This document shows, in pieces, positions 1 to 6,756 of a DNA stretch of 11,689 nt. The DNA is from COE1 sp963596435 (GTDB lineage Bacteria; Bacillota; Clostridia; Lachnospirales; Lachnospiraceae). Both the position numbers and the translations under genes were made by a program. The stretch covers positions 1 to 11,689 of the forward strand of contig CAVBMG010000099.1 in assembly GCA_963596435.1 (NCBI GenBank), read 5' to 3'. The notes below the pieces were generated by a model. That model did no database searches. It was given only the letters and a program-made list of their open reading frames with translations, and was not told the DNA's origin. The number at the start of each line of letters is the position of its first letter. Position 1 is the first letter of the stretch.

Positions 1-31
1 AGTAGGGAATTTCTCTACTTCCTTTTATTTT
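1..31. terminator. hairpin with U-rich tail at window edge
   Basis: Bases 1-7 pair with 13-19 (AGTAGGG with CTCTACT, one G-U pair) around a 5-base loop. On the plus strand a T-rich run follows (20-30). This fits a terminator for a plus-strand gene lying left of the window, or a bidirectional one also serving the carbonic-anhydrase-type gene that ends at 73. A second palindrome, TAGGAAT-A-ATTCCTA, sits at 31-45. The stem is short and cut by the window edge, so the call is tentative. Confidence 0.35.
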
Positions 32-72
32 AGGAATAATTCCTATTTCTGCCAATAATAATTATACACTAA

Positions 73-546
73 CTACAACTCTTCCTTCGCCTCATGCACA
101 TACTTCAAGGCATTAGCTCTGTTTGCTGCCTTTTCTTCTTCTGTGACCTGGCGGATGACCTTTGCCGGATTGCCAAAAGCCAGGCTTCCATCCGGTATAT
201 GGGTATTCTGTGTCACCAGGGCGCCTGCGCCAATTATGCAGTCTTTTCCAATAACTGCACCATTTAAAACAATGGCTCCCATTCCAATTAAAGAGTTATC
301 CCCTATCGTACAGCCATGAACTACTGCACTGTGACCTATGGTCACTCCATTGCCGATTGTGACCGGGTGCGTATTCTCCGTGTGTACAACTACATTATCC
401 TGAATATTTGTCTCATCTCCAATGGTAATGGAGTTGGAATCTCCACGAATAGTAGCATGATACCACACACTCACATCTTTTCCCAGCTTCACATTGCCCT
501 TGACAATAGCTCCTTCTGCTATATATTGCTCTTTTAATGTATTCAT
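73..546 (-). CDS. gamma-carbonic anhydrase family hexapeptide protein
   Basis: This 157-residue protein is a left-handed beta-helix of hexapeptide repeats (about residues 8-115) with a short C-terminal helix. It carries the gamma-class zinc site: His55 in VVVHTE and His72 and His77 in GHSAVVHGC, with the H-x4-H spacing of Methanosarcina Cam. Arg34-Gly-Asp36 and Gln49-Asp50 match the conserved Arg/Asp and Gln/Asp pairs of the class. Family members reversibly hydrate CO2 or act as acyltransferase-like scaffolds. The acidic loop seen in the most active Cam enzymes is absent, so activity is uncertain; many such YrdA/PaaY-like proteins are weak or inactive. The start has an AAAGGGG ribosome site at 558-564, about 11 bases upstream. 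It follows the GNAT gene on the same strand but is separated by the inverted-repeat element at 576-716. Confidence 0.9.
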   Translation of the reverse strand: MNTLKEQYIAEGAIVKGNVKLGKDVSVWYHATIRGDSNSITIGDETNIQDNVVVHTENTHPVTIGNGVTIGHSAVVHGCTIGDNSLIGMGAIVLNGAVIGKDCIIGAGALVTQNTHIPDGSLAFGNPAKVIRQVTEEEKAANRANALKYVHEAKEEL

Positions 547-575
547 ATGCTTATTGACCCCTTTCTAATATAAGA

Positions 576-716
576 TAACTATTCAGAACCCCATGCGCAA
601 AACCGCATCTTTGATGCTTTACTTTTGCTTATGTGGTTACTTCGCCATATAAATTGTGTCAAATATGCTTATAAATAAGCATATTCTGCCTCAATTTGCA
701 TGGCTCTGAATAGTTA
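576..716. repeat. MITE-like inverted-repeat element
   Basis: The ends are a perfect 12-base inverted repeat, TAACTATTCAGA at 576-587 and its complement at 705-716. The match continues inward imperfectly (CCCCATGCGCAAA against CCATGCAAA). Inside is a perfect 11-base hairpin, AATATGCTTAT-AA-ATAAGCATATT (662-685), and a small GCATC-TTT-GATGC hairpin (605-617). There is no room for a transposase. Two end models fit. One is a TA-flanked element of the IS630/mariner type (TA at 576-577 and 715-716). The other is an IS66-type end starting GTAA at 717, where the flanking octamers aatataag and aatgtgtg agree at only 5 of 8 positions. The right end supplies the TAA stop of the acetyltransferase gene at 714. 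It could also act as a processing or termination hairpin between the two genes. Confidence 0.6.
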
Positions 717-1205
717 CAATGTGTGATAATAAGGGCAGATATCCTCATAATGTCCGTCTTTCATACGGAAGCCGCCGGGAATTACGCCCAGCTGGATAAA
801 TCCCAGTCTTTCATATAAGTGTCTGGCATGAATGTTGGATGCCACTACCGCATTGAACTGTAGAATCTGAAAACCATGTACTTTTCCCTGTGTCAGACAA
901 TCAGACACCAGTTTCTCACCAATGTGCAGTCCTCTTGAATCTCTGCTGACTGCATAACTGGCATTGCAGATATGTCCACATCTGCCTATGTTATTAGGAT
1001 GCAGAATATAAAGTCCATATATCTTACCTGTATCTGCATCTTCTGCCACTGCATTATAAGTCTGTGCTGCGAAGAACTCTGCTCCTGTCTTTTCATTCAG
1101 ATATTCTTCCTGCGGAAAAGCCACACCATCCTCTACTACTTCATTCCAGATTCTGTTCATTTCCGGCACATCATCTGCTCTATATTCCCTGATAATGATA
1201 TTCAT
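714..1205 (-). CDS. GNAT family N-acetyltransferase (YncA/COG1247-like)
   Basis: This 163-residue protein has a complete GNAT fold. The N-terminal strand and helix read IIIREYRADDVPEMNRIWNE. Acetyl-CoA-binding motif A lies at about residues 82-100 (ASYAVSRDSRGLHIGEKLV, the R-x-x-x-x-G pyrophosphate loop). Motif B is NAVVASNIHARHLYERLGF at 118-136. It would transfer an acetyl group from acetyl-CoA to a small amine or amino acid; the substrate cannot be read from sequence. The overall look is that of L-amino-acid N-acyltransferase/phosphinothricin-acetyltransferase-like proteins. The ATG at 1205 has an AGGAAAGGA ribosome site. The stop TAA (714-716) belongs to the end of the inverted-repeat element, so the last few residues may have been altered by its insertion. 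The gene lies behind the strong galactanase terminator and so needs its own promoter in 1206-1299; no convincing one was seen. Confidence 0.88.
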   Translation of the reverse strand: MNIIIREYRADDVPEMNRIWNEVVEDGVAFPQEEYLNEKTGAEFFAAQTYNAVAEDADTGKIYGLYILHPNNIGRCGHICNASYAVSRDSRGLHIGEKLVSDCLTQGKVHGFQILQFNAVVASNIHARHLYERLGFIQLGVIPGGFRMKDGHYEDICPYYHTL

Positions 1206-1299
1206 TTCAATCCCGATCCTTTCCTAAATAAATATACCCAGCTAAAGTATATACTGATAAGTAATCTGATGCCAGTACAAATTTTCATTATGACACATA

Positions 1300-1326
1300 A
1301 AAAGGCAGCTACACGCGCTGCCTTTT
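1300..1326 (-). terminator. rho-independent terminator of the galactanase gene
   Basis: The minus strand reads AAAAGGCAGC, a 7-base loop (GCGTGTA), then GCTGCCTTTT continuing TTTTTAT. The stem is a perfect 10 base pairs with a U tract, beginning 17 bases after the TAA stop of the GH53 gene. The A-rich and U-rich sides could also end transcription on the plus strand. Confidence 0.9.
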
Positions 1327-1342
1327 CCCTGTCTGAATCTAA

Positions 1343-3397
1343 TTAATCAGATATTTTATTTAATATGAAATCATCCACAGTACCCCAGCTGTTGACATTG
1401 CATTTCATGCGAACACCAATTGTCAGTGTACCATCTGTAACCTGAATCTCAGGAATAGTTGGATTCTTCCAGTCATTATAAGTTGTTACCATAAAGGACT
1501 GTGTCTGCTCTCCATCGCTGGTAATTGCATACAGTTCCATCTGGGCATCTGCTGACATATCACCGCCCTGTGCAAAAGCTGACAGTCTGTATGTTCCTGC
1601 TTCCAGATCTGTGAATTCCTGTTCAATAGAGAAATCCATATCTGAATCACCTGACCAGAAGTGGAATGCAATATCACCTGTGTGAGCATCATCTGTCTTG
1701 TTCTGGTAGTCTGTAGGATTGCTGTCTCCTTCATATGTCACTTTCCACATGGAAGTATCTGCATCTTCAAAGCTTGGATTCTGTACCAGGTTCTTTAACA
1801 CTACTTTGACATGGCAGGTTACAGAATATCCACCATCTACAGAACCTTTGATATCATATTCACCATCCACATTAGGATCAATTGCTGCAATCTGCGCCTC
1901 ATCCCAGGTTACATCTGCCTGTGTGTTAGCTGCATGGTTGTTATAGATCACATCTACCTGCTCTGGAAGTTCAATTGCACTGCCTGCGTTGCAGGTTACA
2001 GATACGTCAGATACATAATCAACTGCCAATGGCACATCATGTCCATCTTTTAAATACTTGAATACATTCAAGGATGGTAATGGATGACCTGTAAAATCAA
2101 ACATTGCCTGGTTATCCCAAGAGCATCCACCATAATATAAACCAGCATCATTAGGGTCATAATCAGAAGCATAGCTGCTTGCCCAGCCACTGCCGTATTT
2201 TTCCCAAATAGGGGAATTATCAGCTGTTGCAGGTCCTACTGGAATCCATGTACCTTCCCAATAGAATACACCTTCCAGTCCGGCTTCATTAGCTGCTGCA
2301 CATACATCACGCACCATAGTTGCCTGACTCTGTACGGTTGCCGGATAGCCTTTTACAATGTCATCTGTACCTACCAGACTGTTACCTGAACCGTCTCCGT
2401 CTTCAGAGGTATAACAATAAGAAGTTTCTGCAATCATAACCTTCTTATTATAGGTCTTCTGAATATACTTAGAAATTCTCTGCATGTTATCAAAGCTGCC
2501 ATCCCAGAAAGGATAATAGGATAATCCCATGATATCATAATCTACATCATTATTCTGCAAATTGGATGCCAGACTGTCGATCTCTCCATTGCTTTCAATA
2601 TTGGTATAATGAATTACTACCTGTATGTCTTTATTATAAGTATCCGCAATTTCACGGACAGCCTTAGTTCCGGACTTCAGAAGCTGTGTTACGTTAGGCA
2701 GATAATATTCACCAGCCATACCATTGTTGATTTCATTACCAACCTGTACCATCTCAACGTCTACGCCTTCATCAAGAAGCTGTGTCAGACTGTCTTTGGT
2801 GTAATCATACAAAGCATCACACTTCTCGTCAATTTCCATACCTTCCCATGCCTTAGGTGCATGCTGTCTCTTAGGGTCAGCCCAGAAATCAGAATAGTGG
2901 AAATCAATACATACTTTCATGCCATATTCTGTTGCGCGCTTGCCCAGTTCGATTGCTGTTGGCAGATCATTATTACCGCCGCCATAGCCATTGCCATTCT
3001 CATCATATGGATCATTCCATACTCTCAGACGAATGTAATTCACACCTGCTTCTGATAAGGTCTTGAATACATCCTGTTCCTCACCATCAAAGTTATAATA
3101 TTTTACGCCGCTGTTCTCAAGTACCAATACAGCAGAAGCATCCATACCACGGATAAAATCATCTGAGATTCCCTCAACAGGTTCTACATAGATATCTGTT
3201 ACATCTGCAACAGGAGTTGCTTCTTCTGCTTCCTGCGTTGTCTCCTCCTGTGTTGTTTCTGTTGCTTCCTGGGCTTCTGTCGTTGCCTCTGTCTGTGCTA
3301 CAGCTTCTTCACTGCTGTTTCCACACCCTACTAATGCTGTGGAGCAAAGGCTGACACTGATACATAATGCCAGAAATTGCTTTTGAAGTCGTTTCAT
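1343..3397 (-). CDS. GH53 arabinogalactan endo-beta-1,4-galactanase lipoprotein
   Basis: This 684-residue surface enzyme cleaves beta-1,4-galactan (pectin side chains). The N-terminus is a lipoprotein signal with lipobox LVGC, so Cys25 would be lipidated. A Thr/Glu-rich linker follows (about 30-62). The GH53 TIM barrel spans about 80-452: the typical start FIRGMDASA, RVWNDP at 125-130, acid/base Glu222 in VGNEIN, nucleophile Glu324 in IAETSY, and the family C-terminal block SWDNQAMFDFTGHPLPSL. Residues about 460-535 resemble a Big_4 Ig-like domain. Residues 537-684 resemble CBM61, a galactan-binding module, opening NPSFEDADTSMWK and ending WGTVDDFIL. The ATG at 3397 has GGAGG at 3407-3411. 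It is monocistronic, with a LacI-type operator at its promoter (3426-3443) and a terminator at 1300-1326. No transporter or beta-galactosidase gene is adjacent in this window. Confidence 0.95.
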   Translation of the reverse strand: MKRLQKQFLALCISVSLCSTALVGCGNSSEEAVAQTEATTEAQEATETTQEETTQEAEEATPVADVTDIYVEPVEGISDDFIRGMDASAVLVLENSGVKYYNFDGEEQDVFKTLSEAGVNYIRLRVWNDPYDENGNGYGGGNNDLPTAIELGKRATEYGMKVCIDFHYSDFWADPKRQHAPKAWEGMEIDEKCDALYDYTKDSLTQLLDEGVDVEMVQVGNEINNGMAGEYYLPNVTQLLKSGTKAVREIADTYNKDIQVVIHYTNIESNGEIDSLASNLQNNDVDYDIMGLSYYPFWDGSFDNMQRISKYIQKTYNKKVMIAETSYCYTSEDGDGSGNSLVGTDDIVKGYPATVQSQATMVRDVCAAANEAGLEGVFYWEGTWIPVGPATADNSPIWEKYGSGWASSYASDYDPNDAGLYYGGCSWDNQAMFDFTGHPLPSLNVFKYLKDGHDVPLAVDYVSDVSVTCNAGSAIELPEQVDVIYNNHAANTQADVTWDEAQIAAIDPNVDGEYDIKGSVDGGYSVTCHVKVVLKNLVQNPSFEDADTSMWKVTYEGDSNPTDYQNKTDDAHTGDIAFHFWSGDSDMDFSIEQEFTDLEAGTYRLSAFAQGGDMSADAQMELYAITSDGEQTQSFMVTTYNDWKNPTIPEIQVTDGTLTIGVRMKCNVNSWGTVDDFILNKISD

Positions 3398-3425
3398 AAT
3401 TGTAGTCCTCCCAAATTAAATCTAA

Positions 3426-3443
3426 TGCGCAAGCGATTGCGCA
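3426..3443 (-). promoter_or_regulatory. LacI-family-type operator before galactanase
   Basis: The minus strand reads TGCGCAATCGCTTGCGCA, an 18-base palindrome with one mismatched pair. Its AANCGNTT core is typical of LacI/GalR-family operators. It lies just after the TATAAT at 3448-3453, over the expected transcription start, where a bound repressor would block initiation. Which regulator binds is unknown; no LacI-type gene is in the window. It departs from the usual CcpA cre consensus in its outer bases. Confidence 0.6.
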
Positions 3444-3447
3444 ACTT

Positions 3448-3453
3448 ATTATA
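3448..3453 (-). promoter_or_regulatory. -10 element of galactanase promoter
   Basis: A perfect TATAAT on the minus strand sits about 50 bases before the galactanase start codon. No good -35 hexamer lies 16-18 bases upstream, which suggests a weak or activator-assisted promoter. The adjacent operator at 3426-3443 supports this as the real promoter. Confidence 0.5.
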
Positions 3454-3506
3454 TTGATATTCTAAATCAAAATCCCCTGCGTTCCTATAACTGTTTCATG
3501 CATATT

Positions 3507-3523
3507 TGATACATTTTGTATCA
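3507..3523. promoter_or_regulatory. palindromic operator-like site
   Basis: This is a perfect inverted repeat, TGATACA-TTT-TGTATCA, midway between the divergent galactanase and tspO genes. The 7-base arms and 3-base spacer suit a dimeric DNA-binding protein. Its position, about 55 bases upstream of the galactanase -10, suits an activator, but it could equally belong to tspO. The function is not established. Confidence 0.35.
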
Positions 3524-3575
3524 TATTCGGGAATTGTACCGTTCAAATCCAGAATAAAAACTTACTCTTTCGCAT

Positions 3576-3589
3576 ATTACTATAGTAAT
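3576..3589. promoter_or_regulatory. 14-base perfect palindrome before tspO
   Basis: ATTACTATAGTAAT is self-complementary over all 14 bases and contains a TATAGT that could serve as a -10 for tspO, about 40 bases before its start codon. No convincing -35 was seen. It may be an operator overlapping the tspO promoter. Confidence 0.35.
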
Positions 3590-3627
3590 CAGATATTTGT
3601 AAATATGTAAAAAGGTAAGGTATTCTC

Positions 3628-4092
3628 ATGAAAATTCAGTGGAAAACTCTATTGGTCTGCATATTGATTCCTCTTGCAATCGGCGGTCTGTCCGCCTTTG
3701 TGACCAGAAGTGGTATGGAAGCTTTCGCCCAGGTAAACAAGCCTGCCCTGGCACCGCCCGACTGGCTTTTTCCTATCGTATGGACGATATTATATGTCCT
3801 GATGGGTATTGCATCCTATCTGGTCTACACCTCTAATCTGCCAAGCCGCACCGCACTGACTGTATATGCCATACAATTGGTTGTAAACTTCATGTGGTCC
3901 ATCTTCTTTTTCAATATGCAATGGTATTTGTTTGCCTTTTTATGGCTCATTTTATTATGGCTGCTGATTCTGTATACGCTCAGATTATTCTATCAGATAT
4001 CCAGATCAGCCGGCTATCTGATGATTCCTTATCTATTATGGGTCACATTTGCCGGTTATCTTAACTATGCCATTTATCTGATGAATCCGTAA
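3628..4092 (+). CDS. tspO: TspO/MBR family membrane protein
   Basis: This 154-residue, five-helix integral membrane protein is of the TspO/peripheral benzodiazepine receptor family. Helices lie at about residues 8-26, 46-66, 76-95, 100-120 and 128-150. The family blocks are clear: KPALAPPDWLFPIVWTILY at 38-56, QLVVNFMWSIFFF at 83-95 and WVTFAGYLNYAIY at 138-150. Family members bind tetrapyrroles and related hydrophobic ligands. Bacterial members have been linked to porphyrin breakdown and stress responses, but the role here is unknown. The start has an AAGGTAAGG ribosome site. This is the only plus-strand gene in the window. It is divergent from the galactanase with 230 bases between, and its last 19 bases overlap the end of the convergent HAD gene. 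Confidence 0.93.
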   Translation: MKIQWKTLLVCILIPLAIGGLSAFVTRSGMEAFAQVNKPALAPPDWLFPIVWTILYVLMGIASYLVYTSNLPSRTALTVYAIQLVVNFMWSIFFFNMQWYLFAFLWLILLWLLILYTLRLFYQISRSAGYLMIPYLLWVTFAGYLNYAIYLMNP

Positions 4093-4901
4093 TTTTGCAA
4101 TACTTCTCTGCAACCGTCATGATCATTGTCACTGACTATCACATCTGCCAATGCCTTAACACGCTCGTTTGCATTCTTCATGGCTACTGCCAGACCAGCC
4201 TTCTTCATTGCTTCGATATCATTATCGGCATCCCCTACCACAATAGTCTGTGACAATGGTATGTTAAGAAATTCACACAGTTTTTCTAATCCTTTTCCTT
4301 TATCCGTTCCTTTTGCTGATATTTCCAGTGAAGTCATTTCTGCATCCACCAGCTCTACATCCAGCTGTTCCGCCTGAATCTTCTGCCTGGTCCGTTCCCT
4401 TGCCTCTGGCGAAGTATGATACAGATTCAACTTAGGTACAGAAAAAGGCGCAGCCAGATACTGCCCCACAATATCTTCCCACTGATCTGTTACCCGTTCG
4501 TACATATCCTGATATACTTCCATATGATATTTTTCCATGACTGGTACTTTATCCCGCTGCACAACAGACTTCTTATCAAGGAAATGAATCATGACATCCT
4601 CTGTTTCCACTAATCGCAGAATTTTTCTCACGGTGTCTATCTCCAATGCACTGCTGTAGATATCGCATTTCTCCATCCTGTCATAGACCAGACCACCGCT
4701 GATAGAATTGATATATCTGACCTTCGGCAAAAGCTCAAGGTATTCTGTTAATTCAGCCATACAACGACCTGTATTCAGGATAATTACAGCCCCTTGTTCA
4801 ACAGCCTGTCCGACTGCCAGCTGCATCGCCTTTGAAATATATTTATGACTGTCTAACAATGTTCCATCCATATCAAACGCTACTAAACGATACTGTCCCA
4901 T
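4074..4901 (-). CDS. Cof-type HAD superfamily phosphatase
   Basis: This 275-residue phosphatase belongs to the Cof/YidA-type (C2B cap) HAD subfamily, which acts on sugar phosphates, FMN and similar small phosphates. Motif I is FDMDGTLLD with nucleophile Asp10 and acid/base Asp12. Motif II is LNTGR (Thr44), the motif III lysine is in TDKGKGL (Lys201 or Lys203), and motif IV is GDADNDIEAM (Asp224, Asp228). The cap lies between about residues 80 and 190. The open frame continues upstream to 5123, but that part overlaps the AlkD-like gene in another frame and has no HAD features. The ATG at 4901 starts exactly at the HAD fold and has AGAGGATAA before it. The gap to the preceding gene is 5 bases, so it is the last gene of the yfcE operon. 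It ends inside the convergent tspO. The exact substrate is not predictable. Confidence 0.93.
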   Translation of the reverse strand: MGQYRLVAFDMDGTLLDSHKYISKAMQLAVGQAVEQGAVIILNTGRCMAELTEYLELLPKVRYINSISGGLVYDRMEKCDIYSSALEIDTVRKILRLVETEDVMIHFLDKKSVVQRDKVPVMEKYHMEVYQDMYERVTDQWEDIVGQYLAAPFSVPKLNLYHTSPEARERTRQKIQAEQLDVELVDAEMTSLEISAKGTDKGKGLEKLCEFLNIPLSQTIVVGDADNDIEAMKKAGLAVAMKNANERVKALADVIVSDNDHDGCREVLQNYGFIR

Positions 4902-4906
4902 CTCAC

Positions 4907-5584
4907 TTATCCTCTCAGACTCTTCAAATATACCTTCTGTTCCGGTGTAATCCGATAGCTCTCTACTGCCTTTTGAATGGTCTTTCGATGTACCCAGTCT
5001 GACAATACTCTCTTCTCCAGATAGGGAATCGTTGCCTCCCACTGCTTCGCCAGCGCCGTTGCAAGATACCAGGCAATCATCATATTGACATAGTATTCCT
5101 CTGATCGTACTGCTGCTGCCCACTCCAGATATTGCGGTTCAAAATCTTCATCCAGATACAATCTCATCAGCATGCCTATTCCATAACGTATTGTATACGT
5201 GTGTTCTGATGCAATCCACTGTCTGATCTGTGGCAGAAGTTCAGTTTTGTGCTTTGCAAAGCATGCAGGTTCTGAGAAATCGCAAGTTGCCCAGTTATCT
5301 ATATATGGTAAGAAACGATTCACTTCTCGTAAACATGTCTCATAATCCTTTATCTGCGTAATGAGCAGCATATGCAGATTGTTCTCTTCATAATATTGAT
5401 GCGGCAGTTCCTGCAGGAAATCCTGCAATTGTGAATCTTTTGCAAAATTTTTGGCAAATTTACGAAGAACTGGAACCCTGATTCCTATCACATTCTCTTT
5501 GCAGATATTCGGCATTAATTTACTGTGAAAATCACGATATTTTAAATCCTGCAATGCAAACAACTGCTCCTGTACTTCTTTCAT
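4907..5584 (-). CDS. AlkD-like DNA alkylation repair protein
   Basis: This 225-residue, all-helical HEAT-like-repeat protein belongs to the DNA alkylation repair family (AlkD, about 237 residues). AlkD glycosylases remove bulky or positively charged N-alkylated bases such as 3-methyladenine and 7-methylguanine without base flipping. The three key residues are recognisable: Trp98 and Asp102 in DNWATCD, corresponding to Trp109/Asp113 of Bacillus cereus AlkD, and Trp172 in MIAWYLAT, corresponding to Trp187. The N-terminal block IGIRVPVLRKFAK is also typical. The AAGGAG ribosome site overlaps the TAA stop of the MFS gene (5599-5601), pointing to translational coupling. It is the third gene of a four-gene operon. 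Activity is inferred from the conserved residues. Confidence 0.92.
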   Translation of the reverse strand: MKEVQEQLFALQDLKYRDFHSKLMPNICKENVIGIRVPVLRKFAKNFAKDSQLQDFLQELPHQYYEENNLHMLLITQIKDYETCLREVNRFLPYIDNWATCDFSEPACFAKHKTELLPQIRQWIASEHTYTIRYGIGMLMRLYLDEDFEPQYLEWAAAVRSEEYYVNMMIAWYLATALAKQWEATIPYLEKRVLSDWVHRKTIQKAVESYRITPEQKVYLKSLRG

Positions 5585-5598
5585 AGTCTGCTTTCTCC

Positions 5599-6756
5599 TT
5601 ATGCACGATTCTGGAATGTCTTTTTCACCATGATATACATTAACACAATGAAAAACAGCACAAAAAATGGCATCAACGCCACAGAAATATGATTTGCAAT
5701 CAGACCAAATACCGGAGGCATAAAGGTAGAACCTACATATGCACTTGCCATCTGAATGCCAATAATCGCCTGTGAATTCTGTGCGCCGAAATTATCCGGC
5801 GTTGCATGTATAATAGAGGGATACACTGGTGCACAGCCAAGCCCCATCACGACCAGACCACCAAGTGCTGCCACATCTGTCTTTACAGGAAGAATCATTG
5901 CGATGCATCCAAGCAGCATAATACCGGTTCCTATGCGGATCAGATTATAGTCGCCAAGCCTTTCCGTTACAAAGCCTGACAGGAATCTTCCTGCTGTAAT
6001 TCCAATACAGAACAGAGATGCAAATGCCGCCGCTTTCTGCGCTGTCACGCCTTTTGCTCCTACCAGATAACTGCTGGACCATAACAATAACGTGGACTCT
6101 AATGAACAATAGGAGAAAAAGCCAAGCAATAACTGTGGAACTCCCTTGATCTTCAATGCGCCCCGAATCCCGATTACTGCCGCCTGCTCTGTCTTTTGCT
6201 CATTTGCCTTGCGGTTGACCTTCCATACGGGAAGTGTCACGAACAGAATCACCGTAATGCCCATTTGCAGAAAAGACACCATACGATAACCGTTCTGCCA
6301 TACTGACGTAGTCAGGGCATAGCTCATGATATAAGGACTGATAATCGTACCCACGCCCCAGAAACAGTGAAGCCAGCTCATATGTCTGGAATTATAATGC
6401 AATGCGACATAATTGTTCAGTGCGGCATCTATGGCTCCTGCCCCCAGTCCGTATGGAATCCCCCACAGACACAGCATCCAGAAAGCTGATGCCGTGGAAA
6501 AGCCATACAGTGCGATTGCGGTCAAAAGGACACTACATACCGTTACAATATTCACTCCCAGCTTCTTCGTCAGCCGTTCAGACATCAGACTTGAACATAT
6601 TGTTCCAAACGAAATGATCATTGTCACTGCGCCGGCATAAGACAATGGCACATGAAGCTCCTGATGAATCACAGGCCACGCCGAGCCCAATAAAGAGTCT
6701 GGAAGTCCCAGACTGATAAAAGCCAGATAAATCAACAATAATAATAAAGTATACAT
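5599..6756 (-). CDS. MFS transporter, sugar-permease-like
   Basis: This 385-residue major facilitator superfamily protein has about twelve membrane helices split by a cytoplasmic loop near residues 178-200 (KVNRKANEQKTEQ). The opening FISLGLPDSLLGSAWP, the block GLGAGAIDAALNNYVALHY (103-121), MSWLHCFWGVGTIISPY (126-142) and GLGCAPVYPSIIHATP (306-320) resemble the FHS/fucose-permease-like branch. Import or export of a sugar-like solute by proton symport is likely, but the substrate cannot be assigned. The start ATG overlaps the yfcE stop (TAATG, sharing one base) with AAAGGA upstream. The stop overlaps the ribosome site of the AlkD-like gene. This is therefore the second gene of the operon. 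Confidence 0.9.
   Translation of the reverse strand: MYTLLLLLIYLAFISLGLPDSLLGSAWPVIHQELHVPLSYAGAVTMIISFGTICSSLMSERLTKKLGVNIVTVCSVLLTAIALYGFSTASAFWMLCLWGIPYGLGAGAIDAALNNYVALHYNSRHMSWLHCFWGVGTIISPYIMSYALTTSVWQNGYRMVSFLQMGITVILFVTLPVWKVNRKANEQKTEQAAVIGIRGALKIKGVPQLLLGFFSYCSLESTLLLWSSSYLVGAKGVTAQKAAAFASLFCIGITAGRFLSGFVTERLGDYNLIRIGTGIMLLGCIAMILPVKTDVAALGGLVVMGLGCAPVYPSIIHATPDNFGAQNSQAIIGIQMASAYVGSTFMPPVFGLIANHISVALMPFFVLFFIVLMYIMVKKTFQNRA

Noticed and set aside
657..662. Perfect TTGACA on the minus strand inside the inverted-repeat element, a possible outward promoter for the hexapeptide gene.
   Set aside because: No acceptable -10 lies 16-18 bases downstream (TAACCA at best), so a functional promoter is not supported.
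2609..3055. Long plus-strand open frame of 148 codons antisense to the galactanase.
   Set aside because: It is a shadow of the GH53 coding sequence, with no ribosome site and no domain.
4902..5123. Seventy-four extra N-terminal residues on the HAD protein.
   Set aside because: They overlap the AlkD-like gene in another frame, have no family match, and the ATG at 4901 has its own ribosome site directly before the FDMDGT motif.
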